64,000 nucleotides of DNA from Psychrobacillus sp044762855 (GCF_044762855.1 NZ_JBIWFB010000003.1:351901-415900), one strand, 5' to 3'; numbered from the stretch's first letter, positions 33,811 through 42,598 are shown. The notes: a model not told the origin generated them from the letters alone. Made by a program: numbers and translations.

Positions 33811-34659
33811 ATGAAACATACTTTAACATTTACAGTACCTGAAGATGGTCTAACAATCGAAACAATTTTACAAGACAAATGGAAACTTGGAAAAAAATTA
33901 ATTCATGATTTACGTATGCAAAAAGCAGTAAGTAATACTAGTGGGGAACTTTTACAATGGAAATTGCCAAACCAAAAAGGCGATGTATTAGTTTTTACAT
34001 GGGAAGGAGAATCATCTAATTATCTCCCTTCTGATCAACTTCCTTTATATGTAGCATACGAAGATGAGTATTTATTAATAGCTTCCAAACCTCGTGGCGT
34101 TGCTACCCATCCAAACGAAGCTGGTCAAAATCATACATTCATGAATACCGTAACCCATTACTTATCAGGTAAGGGGCAAGGCTATGGGGAACATGTCCAC
34201 CGAATTGATGAAGGCACGAAAGGATTAGTAGTAGTAGCGAAAAATCCTATTGTCAAAGGGATGCTCGATCGTATGCTTGAAACTAAAACAATTATTCGCA
34301 CATACGAAGCCATTGTAGAAGGACAAGTAAAAAATCAGCATGGTACTATACGTGCAGCAATTGGAAACGATCGCCATCACCCAACGAGAAAGCGGGTCTC
34401 TCCCTCTGGTCAGCAAGCTATCACTCATTACGAAGTAGTCGGCAGACATCCGCAGTTTACGAAGGTACATGCTATTTTAGAAACGGGTCGCACCCATCAA
34501 ATCCGCGTACATTTTGCCCATCTAGGCCATCCAATTGTTGGGGATGATTTATATGGAGCGAAGAAAACAGCTACTAAAACGTATGAACTGCATGCTTTTA
34601 AAGTACAGTTTGTGCACCCAATAACAGGGGAAATGATTGTGGTGGAAGACAAAAGGTAG
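33811..34659 (+). CDS. yhcT: RluA-family pseudouridine synthase YhcT
   Basis: RNA pseudouridine synthase of 282 residues. The catalytic Asp is at about residue 133 in HRIDEGTKGLVVVAKN, a variant of the usual HRLDxxTSG. The downstream GRTHQIRVHFAHLGHPIVGD is fully typical of RluA/RluD. No S4 domain is clear at the N-terminus. The target RNA cannot be inferred. Start supported by AAAGGAG. Confidence 0.9.
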   Translation: MKHTLTFTVPEDGLTIETILQDKWKLGKKLIHDLRMQKAVSNTSGELLQWKLPNQKGDVLVFTWEGESSNYLPSDQLPLYVAYEDEYLLIASKPRGVATHPNEAGQNHTFMNTVTHYLSGKGQGYGEHVHRIDEGTKGLVVVAKNPIVKGMLDRMLETKTIIRTYEAIVEGQVKNQHGTIRAAIGNDRHHPTRKRVSPSGQQAITHYEVVGRHPQFTKVHAILETGRTHQIRVHFAHLGHPIVGDDLYGAKKTATKTYELHAFKVQFVHPITGEMIVVEDKR

Positions 34660-34677
34660 AGATGCCTTTTTCTCCAT

Positions 34678-34722
34678 AAAAAAACAGTATCAGAAAGGTT
34701 ACTCTCTGATACTGTTTTTTTA
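34678..34722. terminator. Bidirectional terminator
   Basis: Stem ACAGTATCAGA / TCTGATACTGT flanked by A7 and T7, between yhcT and the convergent hypothetical gene. Confidence 0.92.
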
Positions 34723-34724
34723 GT

Positions 34725-35447
34725 TTACAAATTTAATTCTTTCTTTGTACTTTCCACGGCTTGCATAAGCTCCTCATCTTTAACAATTGTCACATCAGGA
34801 TCCACTTGTTCCTTTTGAGGAAGTTCAAACTGAAACTTTTCCGCATACGGTGCAGGTCTGTTCATTAAAAACTCGGTAATTTGTTCCGCAATTTTTTCTC
34901 GTGCTTCTTCAGCAGTCCTTTTCCCAGTTACTATTTCATGCATCATATTCATAGACAATGTATTTGCGCCTTCATTATCACAATGTACGGAGACCTCTCC
35001 CCTCGTTCTATCAATCACAAGGCTGCCTTCTAGTTTTGCTATTTCTCCAGCTTTATTTGCTGGTACATGATAATCAATAGATTGTTCTAGCATATCTACA
35101 TGAGGTTCAGGAAAATCATGAGGAACCCCTTCCTTATAAACAATTGTTTTCTTCCATGGACCATTATAATACCAAATAACTGTTGAATATGTAGTGTCAT
35201 TCGGTGGGCCATAAAACTCCATCATTTTTTTCGTTACTTTTTTAGAAAGTGTTGGCCAATCCTCTATTAATTGTTCGACTACCTCTAGATCCACTGTAGT
35301 ATCCGTCCCTCTTTTTCCATTCATATCAGTGGCATGTAGTTGTTTGTTAGATTCCATCGCAATTGCAGCTGTTTGTAATCGTTCTTGTGCGCTCAACTGA
35401 TCGGCATATGGTTGATTGTTTTGTTCGTTCATATCCAATATTCCCAT
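34725..35447 (-). CDS. Conserved hypothetical protein
   Basis: Soluble, acidic protein of up to 240 residues. Recognisable pieces are FYGPPNDTTYSTVIWYYNGP and HCDNEGANTLSMNMMHEIVT. I recall similar hypothetical proteins in Bacillales but no function. The central part looks like a small alpha/beta domain. Start is uncertain: ATG 35447, TTG 35435 or ATG 35432, with AAGGA best placed for the TTG. Monocistronic, followed by repeat copy D upstream. Confidence 0.7.
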   Translation of the reverse strand: MGILDMNEQNNQPYADQLSAQERLQTAAIAMESNKQLHATDMNGKRGTDTTVDLEVVEQLIEDWPTLSKKVTKKMMEFYGPPNDTTYSTVIWYYNGPWKKTIVYKEGVPHDFPEPHVDMLEQSIDYHVPANKAGEIAKLEGSLVIDRTRGEVSVHCDNEGANTLSMNMMHEIVTGKRTAEEAREKIAEQITEFLMNRPAPYAEKFQFELPQKEQVDPDVTIVKDEELMQAVESTKKELNL

Positions 35448-35610
35448 TCCTTTCTTGATAGTTATTTAAAAAGATTCTCTTTATTTATCTTCCCTGCCCC
35501 AAATTGTTTAAACTAAATATCAATAATGCCTATACCTTTGCTGGACGCAACATCAAAACTCAAGCACGGGTTTCTAACCGAAATGACAAACAGAAACGAT
35601 GAATGGAGTG

Positions 35611-36222
35611 TTGCACATAATAGGGATAAAGCGTCGTAGCAAGCTCAATAAGAAGGTAGATAAATTCCCGCAGGACGAGTGACAAGCCACTACGTCGCTA
35701 ACGCTGTTGCAGGGTCTCACACCGTCGTGCAAAATTCCAAAGAATGGCTAAGGGCAATCAAATAGCTATTGAAAGCAACTAATTTTAGTATGAAAGCAAT
35801 TAAAATCAGCATGAGAGCAACTAAATAGGCATTGAAAGCAACTAATTTCTTACAATAGCTCTTTACTTAGATTGAGACGACCATAATTCAGGCAGATTAT
35901 AGGAATAATATGCTAAAAGCCCGCCGAACTCGCCTAGCCGGCATCAGCTAGACTAGTTTGTCGCGTTCGCAGTGTATATTGTCTCGTTCAACTACTTTTT
36001 GTTAATTTCGGACACTGCTAAGTGAGTATTTTCCATTGATTTTCGCAGCAGGGCGGCGACTCCGAAGGGATTAAGTGAGTAAGATGAGACTTCACAACGT
36101 ACGCGCGTAGGCGCGGCGGTGAAGCCTCATCACTCACCCCACGGAAAGCGTCCGCCCTGCTGCGAAAATCCCTGCGGACACTTCATACATCTCACTAAGA
36201 CACATTAACCTTATAAGGCGTA
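35611..36222. repeat. Composite intergenic repeat, copy D
   Basis: Order from left: end repeat (GCACATAATAGGGATAAAG), small GC hairpin (CACTACGTCGCTAACGC near 35690), 21-bp array (35754-35858), conserved middle (TTGTCTCGTTCAAC near 35979), long hairpin 36038-36170, inverted end. It is copy A in the opposite orientation. It fills the gap upstream of the M50-like gene. Confidence 0.88.
35754..35858. repeat. 21-bp tandem array in copy D
   Basis: Five units (GCAATC, GCAACT, GCAATT, GCAACT, GCAACT) start at 35754, 35775, 35796, 35817 and 35838, exactly 21 bp apart. Confidence 0.87.
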
Positions 36223-36285
36223 TGAAATAAAAATAGCATATCTTTTTTTTATTGGAAAAATCCCCTTAATAACTAGATTTTCCAA

Positions 36286-36325
36286 AGCAAAAAAAGTATC
36301 GGTATGCCACCGATACTTTTTTATA
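36286..36325. terminator. Orphan bidirectional terminator
   Basis: Stem AAAGTATCGGT / ACCGATACTTT flanked by A7 and T6. No gene ends here, so it may isolate the repeat region from the next gene or be a remnant. Confidence 0.75.
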
Positions 36326-36418
36326 TAAGACTAGGAAATATCTTACAAGGTTTAATTCACTTATGGCGGGTATGCAATTAAATAAAGCGATATCACAATG
36401 CAGAGGGAAGCGATAAAC

Positions 36419-36991
36419 TTGTTCGGATTTTCAGATTTACTATCGGTCATTATTTCAGCTTTCATCATCTTGCCTATCGTAGTATTTTTAAGAGAAACTG
36501 GTTACTTAATTGTTAGTAAAATGTTAGGTGTAGAAAACCCAAGACTCACAATCGGATCTGGCCCTCGAATTATTAAAATAGGAATTTTTGACATTCGGAA
36601 ATATTACCATCTATATAGTTGGTTTTCTTATGATGCGATAAGAAGAGAAAGTAAATTTGCTTATATTTGTATTTATGCTGGCCCTATTGCCGTTAACCTC
36701 TTCCTTGCATTGATCATTAACGCACTTCTAGCTAATGACATCTTAGAAGAGTACCAAACTTTTTGGGAACGATTTATTTTTTATGCGTTCTACTATGTTC
36801 TATTTGATTTGGTACCAATGAAAACATTAAATGGTATGCCTAATAATGGAATGATTATTTATGAAATGTTCCGATACGGCAAACGAACTGATCATAATAA
36901 GCAGCCATTTATCCCGACTACAACAGAAGTAGAAAAAGAATATAAGGAACAAATGGAACAAATAAAGAAAAAGACAAAAAGAGGTACATGA
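36419..36991 (+). CDS. Degenerate M50 (site-2 protease-like) membrane protein
   Basis: Membrane protein of 190 residues with about four helices. The first-helix motif reads FLRETGYLIVSKMLG, where M50 proteases have HExxH; both His are replaced (R25, Y29) although Glu26 and Gly28 remain. The second block FDLVPMKTLNGMPNNG stands where active enzymes have NLLPIPPLDGG. It therefore looks like an inactive member that may still bind a substrate or partner. The TTG start at 36419 is preferred, with AGAGGGAAG eight bases upstream; the ATG at 36398 has no such site. Confidence 0.65.
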   Translation: MFGFSDLLSVIISAFIILPIVVFLRETGYLIVSKMLGVENPRLTIGSGPRIIKIGIFDIRKYYHLYSWFSYDAIRRESKFAYICIYAGPIAVNLFLALIINALLANDILEEYQTFWERFIFYAFYYVLFDLVPMKTLNGMPNNGMIIYEMFRYGKRTDHNKQPFIPTTTEVEKEYKEQMEQIKKKTKRGT

Positions 36992-37014
36992 ATCGCAATA
37001 ATTCATGTACCTCT
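36980..37014. terminator. Bidirectional terminator
   Basis: Stem GAGGTACATGAAT / ATTCATGTACCTC, overlapping the 3' end of the M50-like gene and facing the convergent aldo/keto reductase. Confidence 0.82.
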
Positions 37015-37023
37015 AATTTTGTT

Positions 37024-37854
37024 TTAAAACTTTAAATTATCTGGGTCCATACCAGTTCGTTCATTTAAATTTAGTGCGTCGATCCGTTTCATATCTTCAG
37101 CAGATAATTCAAAATCAAATACATCCAAGTTGTCTATTATTCTAGAAGGTGTTATAGATTTTGGAATGACGATTAAATCACTTTGCAAATGCCAACGGAT
37201 AATTGCATGTGCTGGTGATTTGCCGTATTTGCTACTGATTTCCTGTAAAATCGGTTCTTCGAGTAGTCCTCCTCTTGCTAATGGGGACCATGAAGTAATT
37301 GCAATCTCTTTTTCAGCACAATATTGTCGCAAATCCACTTGTGTTAGTCTTGGATGACATTCAATTTGATTGACCATTGGCTGTATGTTTGCTTTTGCGG
37401 CAATTGCTTCTAAATGATGTTGGTGGTGATTAGAAACACCTGTTGCACGGATTAGTTTTTCTTCATATAAACGCTCGATTGCGCGGTATGTATCGACATA
37501 TGTTTCTTTTATTGGCCAGTGGGTTAAATATAAATCTACATATTCTAATCCAAGTAACTCTAGTGATTTTTCAAAAGCTTTTAATGTTTGGTCGTACCCT
37601 TGATCTGTATTCCAAACTTTGGTTGTGATGAAAATATCTTCTCTAGCAAGTTTAGAGTTACGAACTGCCTCCCCGACTTCTTTCTCATTTGCATAAAATG
37701 AGGCAGTGTCAATATGACGATAGCCATTGTCTAGTGCAGTGGATATTGCTTGTAGCGTAATATCTGGTTCGGTCATTTTGTAAACTCCTAAACCAATACG
37801 TGGCATTTCTATGCCATTTGCTAAACGTTTTGTTGAATTTTTATGTAATTCCAT
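37024..37854 (-). CDS. Aldo/keto reductase (YtbE/YvgN-like)
   Basis: NADPH-dependent carbonyl reductase of 276 residues, TIM-barrel fold. The catalytic tetrad is complete: Asp49 (GYRHIDTA), Tyr54 (SFYANE), Lys79 (TTKVW) and His112 (LTHWP). The coenzyme-binding stretch IPKSITPSRIIDNLDVF is typical. Likely detoxifies glyoxal-type aldehydes, as proposed for B. subtilis relatives; the exact substrate is unknown. Single gene. Confidence 0.92.
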   Translation of the reverse strand: MELHKNSTKRLANGIEMPRIGLGVYKMTEPDITLQAISTALDNGYRHIDTASFYANEKEVGEAVRNSKLAREDIFITTKVWNTDQGYDQTLKAFEKSLELLGLEYVDLYLTHWPIKETYVDTYRAIERLYEEKLIRATGVSNHHQHHLEAIAAKANIQPMVNQIECHPRLTQVDLRQYCAEKEIAITSWSPLARGGLLEEPILQEISSKYGKSPAHAIIRWHLQSDLIVIPKSITPSRIIDNLDVFDFELSAEDMKRIDALNLNERTGMDPDNLKF

Positions 37855-37876
37855 ATCTCTCTTCCTTTCTTTTAAA

Positions 37877-37907
37877 GAAAACGACTGAAAAAATCAGTCG
37901 TTTTTCC
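37877..37907 (-). terminator. Terminator of the 60-residue gene
   Basis: Stem AAACGACTGA / TCAGTCGTTT with a T-rich flank on both sides, between two minus-strand genes. Confidence 0.8.
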
Positions 37908-38076
37908 TTTGTTTCATAGAAGAAGTATCATCTGATTGGGCTGGATCGGATACTCGATGATCTTTTTCTAGCTCGTTGTCATCTCTGAGTTTCTCCATTT
38001 GCTTGCCTAGTTGCTTTACTTCTTCCATATTTGTTGCCATCGAACCGTTTTCTGGACCATTTTTCAAATTACTCAT
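37894..38076 (-). CDS. Small hydrophilic protein, function unknown
   Basis: A 60-residue, very charged protein with no hydrophobic segment. The central ATNMEEVKQLGKQMEKLRDD is helical. It has a slight likeness to gamma-type small acid-soluble spore proteins, but the Gln/Ala-rich repeats are missing, so I do not assign it. Shine-Dalgarno AAGGAGTGA precedes the ATG. Its last codons overlap the terminator hairpin. Confidence 0.65.
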   Translation of the reverse strand: MSNLKNGPENGSMATNMEEVKQLGKQMEKLRDDNELEKDHRVSDPAQSDDTSSMKQRKND

Positions 38077-38234
38077 TTAAAAAATCACTCCTTTTCTATA
38101 TCCTAGTAGAATTATTAGACAGATGCAACTCTTTAGAGGTACCATTTTCGCCATAAATTCATTTTTGCCAATATTTCTTTTTAGCTTAAAGTAAGGTATA
38201 CTAATTACAGAATATACTGGAGGAGGCGCTTAAT

Positions 38235-38330
38235 ATGAGATTAATCCTAGTTCTTGGCGTTTGTGTAGCATTCCTATCTGCCATCTTCACTGCTGGATAC
38301 GATGACAAACCAGGTGCATCTAAAAAGTAA
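38235..38330 (+). CDS. Short membrane or secreted peptide, 31 residues
   Basis: MRLILVLGVCVAFLSAIFTA followed by a short charged tail ending PGASKK. An excellent Shine-Dalgarno (GGAGGAGG) precedes the ATG and a strong terminator follows, so it is a real transcription unit. It could be a single-helix membrane peptide or a signal-peptide precursor releasing a short tail. No family recognised. Confidence 0.6.
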   Translation: MRLILVLGVCVAFLSAIFTAGYDDKPGASKK

Positions 38331-38341
38331 GATAGTATATT

Positions 38342-38379
38342 AAAACGGACGAGCCTTTTAAGGCTGCGTCCGTTTTTTA
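38342..38379. terminator. Bidirectional terminator
   Basis: Stem AAAACGGACG-AGCC / GGCT-GCGTCCGTTTT with T6, between the 31-residue ORF and convergent trmL. Confidence 0.9.
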
Positions 38380-38859
38380 GTGTAGATTTGGATAATCTTG
38401 TTGTCTTAAAGCTTCATATATTAGTATTGCAGCAGTGTTTGATAAATTTAAGGAACGAATATTATCATTCATAGGGATTCTAAGTGCTCTGTCTGGATGA
38501 GCTTCAATCAGTTCAGCTGGCAATCCTTTCGTTTCACGTCCAAAAATAAAGAAATGATCCTTCTCCACATCACTAAAGTTATAAGTAGTATGTGGTTTTG
38601 CCCCAAACTTCGTGATCAAATAATATTCTGCTTTTGGATGTGCCGCAAAAAATTCATCCAACCCATCATAATACGTAATATCTACATGTTCCCAATAGTC
38701 TAATCCTGCTCGTTTAAGCATTTTGTCATCTGTTGAAAATCCAAGTGGTCTGATTAGATGTAGTTTTGCACCTGTTCCTGCGCATGTTCTAGCGATATTC
38801 CCTGTATTTGCCGGGATTTCTGGTTGATATAATACAATATTAATACTCACTATTTCCAC
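38377..38859 (-). CDS. trmL: tRNA (cytidine/uridine-34-2'-O)-methyltransferase TrmL (CspR)
   Basis: SPOUT-class methyltransferase of 160 residues that modifies the wobble base of leucine tRNAs. Motifs: PEIPANTGNIARTCAGTGA at the start, FGRETKGLP, and IPMNDNIRSLNLSNTAAIL forming the knotted SAM site. Follows queG by three bases, so the two tRNA-modification genes form an operon, as in B. subtilis. Confidence 0.94.
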   Translation of the reverse strand: MEIVSINIVLYQPEIPANTGNIARTCAGTGAKLHLIRPLGFSTDDKMLKRAGLDYWEHVDITYYDGLDEFFAAHPKAEYYLITKFGAKPHTTYNFSDVEKDHFFIFGRETKGLPAELIEAHPDRALRIPMNDNIRSLNLSNTAAILIYEALRQQDYPNLH

Positions 38860-38862
38860 TTC

Positions 38863-40002
38863 CTAATTCTCTAAAATATAAAATTGAAGTCCTTTACGTA
38901 TTTCTTCTAACACTTCATCCACTTCTTCATTTTGCTCTGCTTTCTTTAAAGCTGCTAGTCCTTCATCCGTGTTTATCTTTCCGATTGCCCAAGCTGCTGT
39001 GCCTCTTATGACTGGACGAGCATCATTTTCCATTAACTCGATCAATGTAGGGACAGCAGAAACTTCTTTGAAATGCGCAAGCGCTATAATAGCATTTCGC
39101 TGAATCGGGTTTTTCCCTCTCCAAGCACCAGACATATGTCCGTACGTTTCTTTAAATGTACGATTCGTCATTTTCAGCAATGGTAGGAGCAGTGGTTTCA
39201 CAAGCTCTGGTTCAGGTGTAAATGCTTCTTGATGCAAATTCGCTTTTCCTTTATTTTTCGGACAAATCGTTTGGCAAGTATCGCAGCCATATATACGATT
39301 CCCTATTTTCGTTCGAAACTCATCTGGTACCATTGTTTTTGTTTGTGTGATAAATGCTATACAACGCTGTGCATTTAACTGTCCGCCTTGGATTAAAGCA
39401 CCTGTCGGACAGATATCTAAACAAAGTGTGCAATCTCCGCACTGATCCTCCATTTGCTCGCTTGGTGCAAAAGGAATGGACGTAATCATCTCCCCTAAAT
39501 ATACATATGAACCAAATTCTGGTGTAATAATTGCACAGTTTTTCGCACTCCAACCGATCCCAGCTCGCTCTGAAACGGCCCGATCTGAAAGCTCACCTGT
39601 ATCTACCATGGAACGCAATCGAGCATTTGGCATATGTGTTAATATATATAGCTCTAATAGGGCTAGTTTTTCGCGTAATACCGTATGATAATCAGTCCCC
39701 CAAGAAGCTCTGGCAAATATTCCACGTCTAGCACCTTTTACACTTTGCGGAGCGTCTTTCATCTTGGAAGGATAAGCAATGGCGATAGCAATAATACTTT
39801 CTGCTTCTGAAAGCAAAAGTTCTGGATTTGTTCTTTTGTCAATGTCCGGTTCTTCAAAACCAGAAGCATATCCTAGCTCTTGTTGACGAATTAATCTATT
39901 TTTTAATTCATGAAATGGAGAAGCAGACGTAAATCCAATTTTATCAATTCCAATGGAGGCTGCGTATTCTATTAATTGTTGTTGAAACTGATTGATATTC
40001 AC
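38863..40002 (-). CDS. queG: Epoxyqueuosine reductase QueG
   Basis: Cobalamin and iron-sulfur enzyme of 379 residues for the last step of queuosine synthesis on tRNA. The N-terminal domain (DUF1730) is followed by two 4Fe-4S clusters: CGDCTLCLDICPTGA with a later Cys, and CDTCQTICPKNKG. HEAT-like repeats close the protein (VPTLIELMENDARPVIRGTA). Length and order are typical. Operon with trmL. Confidence 0.95.
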   Translation of the reverse strand: MNINQFQQQLIEYAASIGIDKIGFTSASPFHELKNRLIRQQELGYASGFEEPDIDKRTNPELLLSEAESIIAIAIAYPSKMKDAPQSVKGARRGIFARASWGTDYHTVLREKLALLELYILTHMPNARLRSMVDTGELSDRAVSERAGIGWSAKNCAIITPEFGSYVYLGEMITSIPFAPSEQMEDQCGDCTLCLDICPTGALIQGGQLNAQRCIAFITQTKTMVPDEFRTKIGNRIYGCDTCQTICPKNKGKANLHQEAFTPEPELVKPLLLPLLKMTNRTFKETYGHMSGAWRGKNPIQRNAIIALAHFKEVSAVPTLIELMENDARPVIRGTAAWAIGKINTDEGLAALKKAEQNEEVDEVLEEIRKGLQFYILEN

Positions 40003-40057
40003 GATTGTTCTCCTTTCTTATGATACACTAAAGAAAATAGTTATAAGGATGGTTGCT

Positions 40058-40747
40058 ATGATTGTTACGTTAGATGATTCTTTATTGCAAATCGAACCTA
40101 CATTTAAAATAGGCATTATTCATTATACCAAAATTGTCGTTTCTCCTTCGCCTCAAATGCTTAAAGGTCGCCTCCAATTATTTCAAGAACAGCTTTTCTT
40201 TGAAATGGAGGAAAAAAAAGTAACCGAATTTAACGGCATTAAAGAATGGCGAGCATTATGGAAAAAGTTTGGTGCTGACCCAAACAGATATCGCCACTCC
40301 ACGGAAGCATTATATCGACGAATTGCAAAACAAAATTATATCACACCAATGCATTCTGCAGTAGATTTAAATAACTTCTTCTCCTTACAATATGAAATAC
40401 CAATGGGCATATACGATTTTCATAAAATCCAAGGAGATATTACCATATCCCTTGGAACAGAAGACTCCCAATATGCAGGATTAAATGGACGGGAAAATGT
40501 ACTAAAAAATATCATTGCCCTCCATGATACAGCTGGAGCATTTGGAAGTCCTTTTGTAGATTCCATCCGAACTGCAGTTACAAAGGATACTACTGAAGCA
40601 ATTCAAGTCGTTTTTCTTCGCCCTTCCATAAGTCAAGAAGAAGGAGAGAAGCTATTACATTCAATAGGCGATATGTTCCATCAAATACATGGTGGGGAAG
40701 TAAATTCCATCCTATTATCTAATGAATATAAAGAATGGAGGAACTGA
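40058..40747 (+). CDS. B3/B4 tRNA-binding domain protein
   Basis: A 229-residue protein with the B3/B4 fold found in the beta subunit of phenylalanyl-tRNA synthetase, used by free-standing relatives in editing. Typical pieces: EWRALWKKFGADPNRYRHS, SAVDLNNFFSLQYEIPMGIY and FGSPFVDSIRTAV. The start at 40058 is chosen since AAGG lies nine bases upstream; longer in-frame readings overlap the queG start. It is followed after three bases by the next gene, forming an operon. Confidence 0.85.
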   Translation: MIVTLDDSLLQIEPTFKIGIIHYTKIVVSPSPQMLKGRLQLFQEQLFFEMEEKKVTEFNGIKEWRALWKKFGADPNRYRHSTEALYRRIAKQNYITPMHSAVDLNNFFSLQYEIPMGIYDFHKIQGDITISLGTEDSQYAGLNGRENVLKNIIALHDTAGAFGSPFVDSIRTAVTKDTTEAIQVVFLRPSISQEEGEKLLHSIGDMFHQIHGGEVNSILLSNEYKEWRN

Positions 40748-40750
40748 TCC

Positions 40751-41266
40751 ATGTCCAATATCTCACTAGCAGAAGCTGTTAAACTAAAAAGTATTTTACT
40801 AAAAAGAGTGCATGAACTAGAAGAAGAAATGATGCGAGTTGCATATACAGTAATCGAAAAAGATAGTGTTCCAGTTATAGGACCTCGCAATGTAGCAAAT
40901 GTAGACTTGGAATTAACCGAAACTAGAAAAGATATTCGAACGCTCGACAAACTAATTTACGAAGCAAATGTTCAAAATAACGTTTCCTTTAAGGAAAAAG
41001 AATATACCATTGTGGAAGCAATCGAACTTGCTACACAATTGCGAGCCCAAGCTAGAATTTATAAACAGCTAGGAGCTGCTGAAAAACAAGTAGTGCAGTA
41101 TGGATACGGCGATGGTGCTACTTATGTACAAGTCGCTTTATTCGAACCGGAAAATTACCGGTTGAAAGCTCTTCAATTTGAAAAAGATGCAAATAAATTA
41201 TCCAGCAACATAAATGCAAAAAATTATTCTATTACCATTAATTTTGATGATGAAAAATATGCATGA
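40751..41266 (+). CDS. Hypothetical helical protein
   Basis: Soluble 171-residue protein. The first 110 residues are largely helical and charged (LLKRVHELEEEMMRVAYTVI), with a conserved-looking VIGPRNVANVDLELTET loop; the C-terminus is more beta-like. It has some likeness to DIP1984-type small proteins, but I cannot assign it. Translationally linked to the B3/B4 gene (three-base gap, GGAGG upstream). Confidence 0.7.
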   Translation: MSNISLAEAVKLKSILLKRVHELEEEMMRVAYTVIEKDSVPVIGPRNVANVDLELTETRKDIRTLDKLIYEANVQNNVSFKEKEYTIVEAIELATQLRAQARIYKQLGAAEKQVVQYGYGDGATYVQVALFEPENYRLKALQFEKDANKLSSNINAKNYSITINFDDEKYA

Positions 41267-41268
41267 TC

Positions 41269-41297
41269 CTTGGTAAGGTGAGACTCCTTACCAAGGC
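41269..41297 (+). terminator. Hairpin after the hypothetical gene
   Basis: A 12-bp perfect stem (CCTTGGTAAGG / CCTTACCAAGG) two bases after the stop codon, without a T run; may protect the mRNA end or be part of the structure that follows. Confidence 0.55.
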
Positions 41298-41436
41298 ATA
41301 GTTAGGAAATCACTCTCAAATTGAATTAGACAAACCAATAACCTCTAACCATTCACTTTGTGACCAATGACTAATGACTATCCTTTTGCAATTGCAAACG
41401 ATACCCAATTAGTGTATTTTCCGATTTCCTACTATG
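41297..41436. other. Structured element closed by 14-bp arms
   Basis: CATAGTTAGGAAATC at 41297-41311 pairs with GATTTCCTACTATG at 41423-41436, leaving one bulged base. The 111 bases between hold smaller hairpins (TCACTTTGTGA near 41358, palindrome TTGCAATTGCAA near 41387). A terminator hairpin follows at once, then the ATP-grasp gene. It could be a cis-acting leader or a small inverted-repeat element. Confidence 0.5.
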
Positions 41437-41438
41437 AG

Positions 41439-41476
41439 AACGCTCCTTTTCACTTTTGGTGAAGGAGCGTTTTTAA
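41439..41476 (+). terminator. Terminator upstream of the ATP-grasp gene
   Basis: Stem AACGCTCCTTTTCAC / GTGAAGGAGCGTT followed by T5. It either ends the upstream operon or acts as an attenuator for the ATP-grasp gene. Confidence 0.85.
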
Positions 41477-41531
41477 AACATTCTAATCTTGAATTATTCT
41501 AAAAATAATACATAGAAAATGGGGATTTAAT

Positions 41532-42593
41532 ATGGCGATTAATATTTGGTTCAATAGATGGTTTTCAACTGTAGCACATTATATGGAATTGATTCGACAT
41601 AATCCAGATCAACAACAATTTATGATTTACGGTACGCATCCTAATCCAGATACTGTTTACTTTAAAAATTGTGATGTATCAGGAACAGAGCCAGATATTG
41701 ACGGTGAGGAATATCTTCAATTTTGTTTAGAGTACTGTTTACAAAATAATATTGATGTATTTGTTCCACGAAAAGAAAATGTACTCATCTCACAAAATAT
41801 AAAAGTGTTCGAAGAGATTGGCGTTAAGGTGTTAGTATGTCCTAACGGTGACTTAATGAGATTGATGGATGACAAAGCGGCCATGTATCGCTCTTTAGAG
41901 GAGCTTGAAAAAGAAGGACAATATATCGTTCCTATTCCTTCTTACCGAATTGTAAACGATGTAGAAGGCTTCAAACAGGCTTATGAAGAATTAGGAAAAG
42001 ATAATATGAAACTATGTATTAAACCAATAGTAGGAGAAGGAGCAAGCGGGTTTCGTATAATCGATAATGAGGCCGATACTATTCCCTTTATATTCAATAC
42101 AGCTTCTTCTCAAAAGATTTCCTACGACACAGCTTTTAAGATTTTACAAACACAGAAGCACTTCCCTGACTTAATGGTATTGGAATACCTAGATGGCTAC
42201 GAATATAGTATTGATTGTTTAGCAGGGGCAGACGGTACATTATTAGTCGCTCTTCCTAGAAAGAAAGGGAATGGACGTATTCGAGAAATTGAATACAATG
42301 AAGAACTAATAGAAATCGCTGAGAAAATGGCCCGACAATATAAGATTCCTTTTGTTTTCAATATCCAAGTCAAATATAAAGATGGTATTCCCAAGCTATT
42401 AGAGATTAACCCTCGTATGAGCGGAGGATTACATATAAGTTGTCTATCAGATATTAATATTCCTTATTATGCAGTAAAACTATTACTCGGTGGCCAAGTA
42501 GAAACATTGCATGCTAAATACGGGGTAAAAGCAACCCATATTGAACAACCTGTTATTTTATCATCCATCGAAGATTCTGTTGTATTAGCATAA
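41532..42593 (+). CDS. ATP-grasp domain protein
   Basis: Carboxylate-amine/thiol ligase-type enzyme of 353 residues. A pre-ATP-grasp domain (1-110) is followed by an ATP-grasp fold: KPIVGEGASGFRIID as the nucleotide loop, VLEYLDGYEYSIDCL and LLEINPRMSGG as the metal-binding site. It resembles carbamoyl-phosphate-synthase-like ATP-grasp proteins that occur in tellurite-resistance (ter) clusters, but no ter gene is nearby. The product is unknown. Shine-Dalgarno GGGGAT. Single gene with terminators on both sides. Confidence 0.85.
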   Translation: MAINIWFNRWFSTVAHYMELIRHNPDQQQFMIYGTHPNPDTVYFKNCDVSGTEPDIDGEEYLQFCLEYCLQNNIDVFVPRKENVLISQNIKVFEEIGVKVLVCPNGDLMRLMDDKAAMYRSLEELEKEGQYIVPIPSYRIVNDVEGFKQAYEELGKDNMKLCIKPIVGEGASGFRIIDNEADTIPFIFNTASSQKISYDTAFKILQTQKHFPDLMVLEYLDGYEYSIDCLAGADGTLLVALPRKKGNGRIREIEYNEELIEIAEKMARQYKIPFVFNIQVKYKDGIPKLLEINPRMSGGLHISCLSDINIPYYAVKLLLGGQVETLHAKYGVKATHIEQPVILSSIEDSVVLA

Positions 42594-42598
42594 TAAAT

